Shown: piece after piece, positions 61,049 through 64,000 of the stretch | Layout of the letters: each line of letters starts with the position of its first letter | Position numbering within the stretch: the stretch's first letter is position 1 | From: Nemertoderma westbladi | Taxonomy: Eukaryota > Xenacoelomorpha > Nemertodermatida > Nemertodermatidae | NCBI GenBank assembly: GCA_032718475.1 | Contig: JAUCBJ010007214.1 | Span: forward strand, 1 to 64,000 | DNA: 64,000 nucleotides | Direction of reading: 5' to 3' | Made by a program: the position numbers and the translations under genes | Notes under the pieces: model-generated | The model's input: only the letters and a program-made list of their open reading frames with translations | Told to the model about the DNA's origin: nothing | Databases searched by the model: none

Positions 61049-61800
61049 CTTTCTGTGATTTGAACTGTGTCAATATTCTGCGACATTGCAATTTTTTTCT
61101 AAGGATTTGTTTTTTCCTTGCTCAGTTTAGTGAGTTTTATTTTCGTTCGGTTTGTTGGTTTTGGAGGAGCGAGATAGAGAAGGAAGGCTTGCGAGCCTAC
61201 CGTTAGCGATTAGCGCTCAGGAGAAGATATCCAGACCAGCAGGACGAACTTTTAAGCTCGTCAGGAGGACACTTTAAAACTTATTTGGAAGTTATTAGCG
61301 TATTATGTTTATTTTATATTTAGACTGATTTAATTTGGTGGAAGTTTATTATGTATATTTGTAATATATAAAGATTTATTGAAAGATTTGAAATTATTTG
61401 TTCTAATTTGTTTTGATCTAATTTGTTTAATTTGTTTATCTTGATAACCGAAAGCTTTTTTTGTATTTTAGGCACTAAAGTTAATTGGTAAATTTGTATT
61501 TTGTATGTATGATAGATTGTATTTACGCCGTACCTGCAATATTAAGTATGCAATAATTAGATAGTGATTATTTTATATTTTAGGCCCTACCAGTAGATTT
61601 AGAAGTATTTTGTAAATAGCTTATATTTCGATTGGTGAAAACAGTCTTACTTACTGTTTTCATGGAGCGGTGATGAATTATTTCACTATAAGATAGCATT
61701 TGTAGTTTAACTTTAACGTAAAAACTTTCGAAAATCCGACGCATTTTGATTAAGTTACAGTAATGTAATATGCCTATTAATATTTGTACACATAAAACCC
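61049..61800. other. AT-rich stretch, nothing recognised
   Basis: No gene or complete repeat seen. A weak AGCGATTAGCGCT palindrome lies near 61210. Confidence 0.4.
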
Positions 61801-61806
61801 CTAGTT

Positions 61807-61885
61807 CCTCTCGTGGCGTAGTGGTCAGATGGTTAAGGCGTTGGTTGCATTATGGATAGGTTACGAGTTCGAATCCCAGTCGGGA
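61807..61885 (+). repeat. tRNA-like SINE head (pol III A and B boxes)
   Basis: A box TGGCGTAGTGGT at 61814-61825 and a perfect B box GTTCGAATC at 61867-61875, 41 bp apart, as in tRNA genes. The acceptor, anticodon and T stems do not pair well and the ends do not close a cloverleaf, so this is more likely a tRNA-derived SINE or tRNA pseudogene than a working tRNA. Confidence 0.55.
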
Positions 61886-62019
61886 AATTTGTATTTTGGG
61901 GCAATTTATTTTCATTTGGTATAAATTGGTAAGCCAATGAGGTGCGTACAACAGATCGAACGATGAGTTGGGCCAATCATAGGGCATAGAACATCTTATT
62001 GCTCCAATGTGAGGCCATG

Positions 62020-62047
62020 GAATACTCTAGAAGGTTCTAGTGGATTC
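62020..62047 (+). promoter_or_regulatory. Heat-shock-element array
   Basis: Alternating 5-bp units in phase: GAA, CTC, GAA, TTC, GTG, TTC (starting at 62020, 62025, 62030, 62035, 62040, 62045), with a perfect core AGAAGGTTCT. This is the binding pattern of the heat-shock factor trimer. A TATA box follows 17 bp later. Confidence 0.6.
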
Positions 62048-62063
62048 TATGTCCCAGATTTAG

Positions 62064-62071
62064 TATATAAA
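62064..62071 (+). promoter_or_regulatory. TATA box (TATATAAA)
   Basis: TATATAAAGG directly downstream of the heat-shock-element array; CCAAT-type words lie upstream (near 61934, 61970 and 62003). A start of transcription would be expected around 62090-62100. No ORF follows within the window, so the driven transcript is unknown. Confidence 0.55.
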
Positions 62072-64000
62072 GGCTGGTTTGCCTTTGGTTATCATTCACA
62101 ATTATCACAGGCCACTGTTATTCTTGCTTAGTTATTTGTTTCTTGTTGAAACTATTTGGTAAATATGTTTTGATAAATCTTTGCTAAACTGTAAAATACA
62201 CTGTAAACTTCTGAACATGCCTTTTTCTGAACGTCCAACTTTGGGATAGCCAAGCATCGGAAAGATGGCCACCTAGACCGTTAGGCCGTCAGCAACGCAG
62301 GGAAAGGATGTCCACAACACGCTAAGCGCCCACATTAGATTAGACCGCGCACCCCCTTCGCCCTACGAAATACTCTACCTTGCCATGCAGCGTCCGACTT
62401 CCGAGGAAGGTAAGACTTTGTTCGACGCCCTTGCCCGACGTAAGACCTATAGATCAGGGTAAGCGTGACGCCGTCCTGGGACGCCGCAAATTTAGTATCA
62501 AATAATTATATTTTACGCAGAAACCCCCTTTGTCAGTCCTGCAAACCCCTGGGCTACCTGTATATCTCACAGGTAGAAGCGAGCTATTGCCATCCGTCAG
62601 TACGCGAGTACATATTAGGTGCAGACAGCATATGTTCCATAATTTAGTAATTCGCAAACTGACCGTTTGGTACCGGTTCGCTTTGTAGAATATACATTAG
62701 TACACCCCCCCCCCCTGCCTGAAGTTAGTTATTTGATCAGGCAAGGAGTATTTCTGCTACCGGCACACCGCTTGGCCTAGGGAGGTTTTATTAATATCCT
62801 ACCGCGCCTTGCCACGTACTGATAGGTATTTGCTGCTAACTACCGCAGCAACAAAGTTCTAGAATCAAATTTGTATACCAGATCAGCTAACGTACGGTAG
62901 CAATTAACCCCTATTTCTTATCTTACAACCAGAATCTGGGATTAGTGCCGATCACGGGTGTAGTTACTAACACCGTGGTTGCCCAGTTGAGTTGTGGATA
63001 GGAAGGAGAGAGCTTTGACGTCATTTGTAAGTATAAAGTTCTACAAAACGCGACTAGCTTATTTTAGTAGCTAGCGCACAGTATTGTTTTGGTCAGAAAA
63101 TTACTAAAACCTAGTAAAATGGTATACACCAAAATTGTTTTATTGTAACACACCCACACACACACGCCCTAAAACATATTTACCCTTAGAGTTCCTACTA
63201 GATAGCGCAATTTAGATTTAGGCAGAATTTATCTGTATTTGTAAAATTAGGATCTGATATTTAGTTACGGCAAAAAGGAGTATTTCATTTTCGTTATTAA
63301 ACTGTTGTTTTCTGCGCAGCAGTATTGTTACATTAGGCACGACCCTCTTTAGACTGATTAAGGACTGAGATCAGTATTGTAACGCTAGGGCCGTAAACCA
63401 CCTAGCTCGTATATAAACCATATAAATCACACCGCGGCAAGTTACGGTATTTAGGACTGTCAGCGATAGTTAGGATTCGCTGCGCAGGGATTGTTTTCCC
63501 GTGAGTTTGGTCTGTTACTGTAACTGTACATCTGCCATACCGGTTAGAGGACAGGTATCCTTTTGTCTAGTTCGTAGGCATTAGACCCGCTCACGTACAT
63601 AGAATAGACACCAGGCTCTGCTCCTCGCCAGTAGTAGTTTGTGTATTGTATCTGTTTGTTTAGATATCCTGGACTGGGATTTGTTGTCAGATACTGTACG
63701 AGCCCGTTTCATTACTAGAGTCTTACAGTAAGATACATCGTTACTAGGATCTGGTAAGCGGTATACTACTGGACTTTACGGTTAGAGATATTCTATAGCT
63801 TCGTATTAGTAGATTTGTAGGCCGTAGGGTAGTCCCTACCGTAGAGGACACAACAATATATATATTATCTTTATAAACATATGAACACATGTCATGTTCG
63901 CAACAGTGCAGGTTTGGGCAGATTTACCAAGAATATATTAAAGTATAATATTGAAATTAATTATGATTTTGTTGCAGCATTATTTCTGATATAATTTATA
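62072..64000. other. Right-hand flank, no gene recognised
   Basis: No long frame or known domain. Contains an 11-bp poly(C) tract (62705-62715), a short CA repeat (~63150-63165), and a CRE-like TGACGTCA at 63016-63023 close to a TATAAAG at about 63032. Could be transcribed 5' region of the heat-shock promoter unit or part of another retroelement. Confidence 0.4.
63016..63023. promoter_or_regulatory. CRE-like palindrome TGACGTCA
   Basis: Perfect cAMP-response-element octamer eight bases before TATAAAG. Isolated match; function not shown. Confidence 0.3.

Noticed and set aside
61195-61265. Ribozyme or structured RNA near AGCGATTAGCGCT
   Set aside because: Only a short palindrome; no conserved core of a known ribozyme could be traced by eye.
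61807-61885. Functional tRNA gene
   Set aside because: A and B boxes are good, but acceptor, anticodon and T stems do not pair.
62454-62657. Two opposite ~65-codon ORFs in the right flank
   Set aside because: Overlapping frames on both strands without motif; chance.

Overview
This window looks like repeat-dominated nuclear DNA from an invertebrate animal. Evidence: LTR retrotransposons of the animal BEL/Pao lineage, a 5'-truncated LINE-like insertion, a TA-flanked cut-and-paste DNA element, a tRNA-like SINE head, long micro- and minisatellites, and an intron-bearing fragment of a possible host gene. I cannot name the species. Nothing suggests a bacterium, organelle or free virus.

Layout. 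(1) 1-1463: flank with one probable host exon, a major-facilitator-like N-terminus on the minus strand. (2) 1464-21633: element A, a ~20.2 kb BEL/Pao element on the minus strand, bounded by two ~1.1 kb LTRs and a perfect 5-bp target duplication (CCTAT). It holds a partly duplicated gag, a gag-protease ORF of 1,348 codons, a broken pol, and a large broken accessory gene between pol and the 3' LTR. A LINE-like fragment with a 12-bp duplication sits in its leader. (3) 21639-22015: spacer ending in a minisatellite. (4) 22016-60725: element B, a degenerate relative of A in the opposite orientation. It is split by two insertions. (5) 23330-45259: element C, a second BEL/Pao family on the minus strand, inserted in the leader of B (559-561 bp TG...CA LTRs, perfect TTTTG duplication, ~21.9 kb). 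C contains an apparently uninterrupted ~9.0 kb (AACT)n array, (TTAG)n on its sense strand, between pol and a 3' accessory ORF. (6) 54766-57569: a 2.8 kb DNA element (CACTG ends, TA duplication) inserted in pol of B; it carries a PWWP-domain ORF. (7) 60726-64000: flank with a LINE ORF1-like scrap, a tRNA-like SINE head, and a heat-shock-element array next to a TATA box.

How the parts relate. The inferred order is: A and B arise as inverted neighbours; C later jumps into B (its LTRs look more alike than those of A); the CACTG element jumps into B pol. A block of about 1.2 kb appears identical between A and B although the rest differs by several percent, which suggests gene conversion between the inverted copies. 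A and C belong to clearly different BEL/Pao lineages. Yet both carry, 3' of pol, an accessory protein with the same paired zinc-knuckle signature. That shared gene and the giant tetranucleotide array inside C are the most unusual features.

Limits: boundaries were found by eye from repeat ends and target duplications. Domain calls rest on motifs, not on database searches. Several open frames begin at non-ATG codons and their true starts are unknown.
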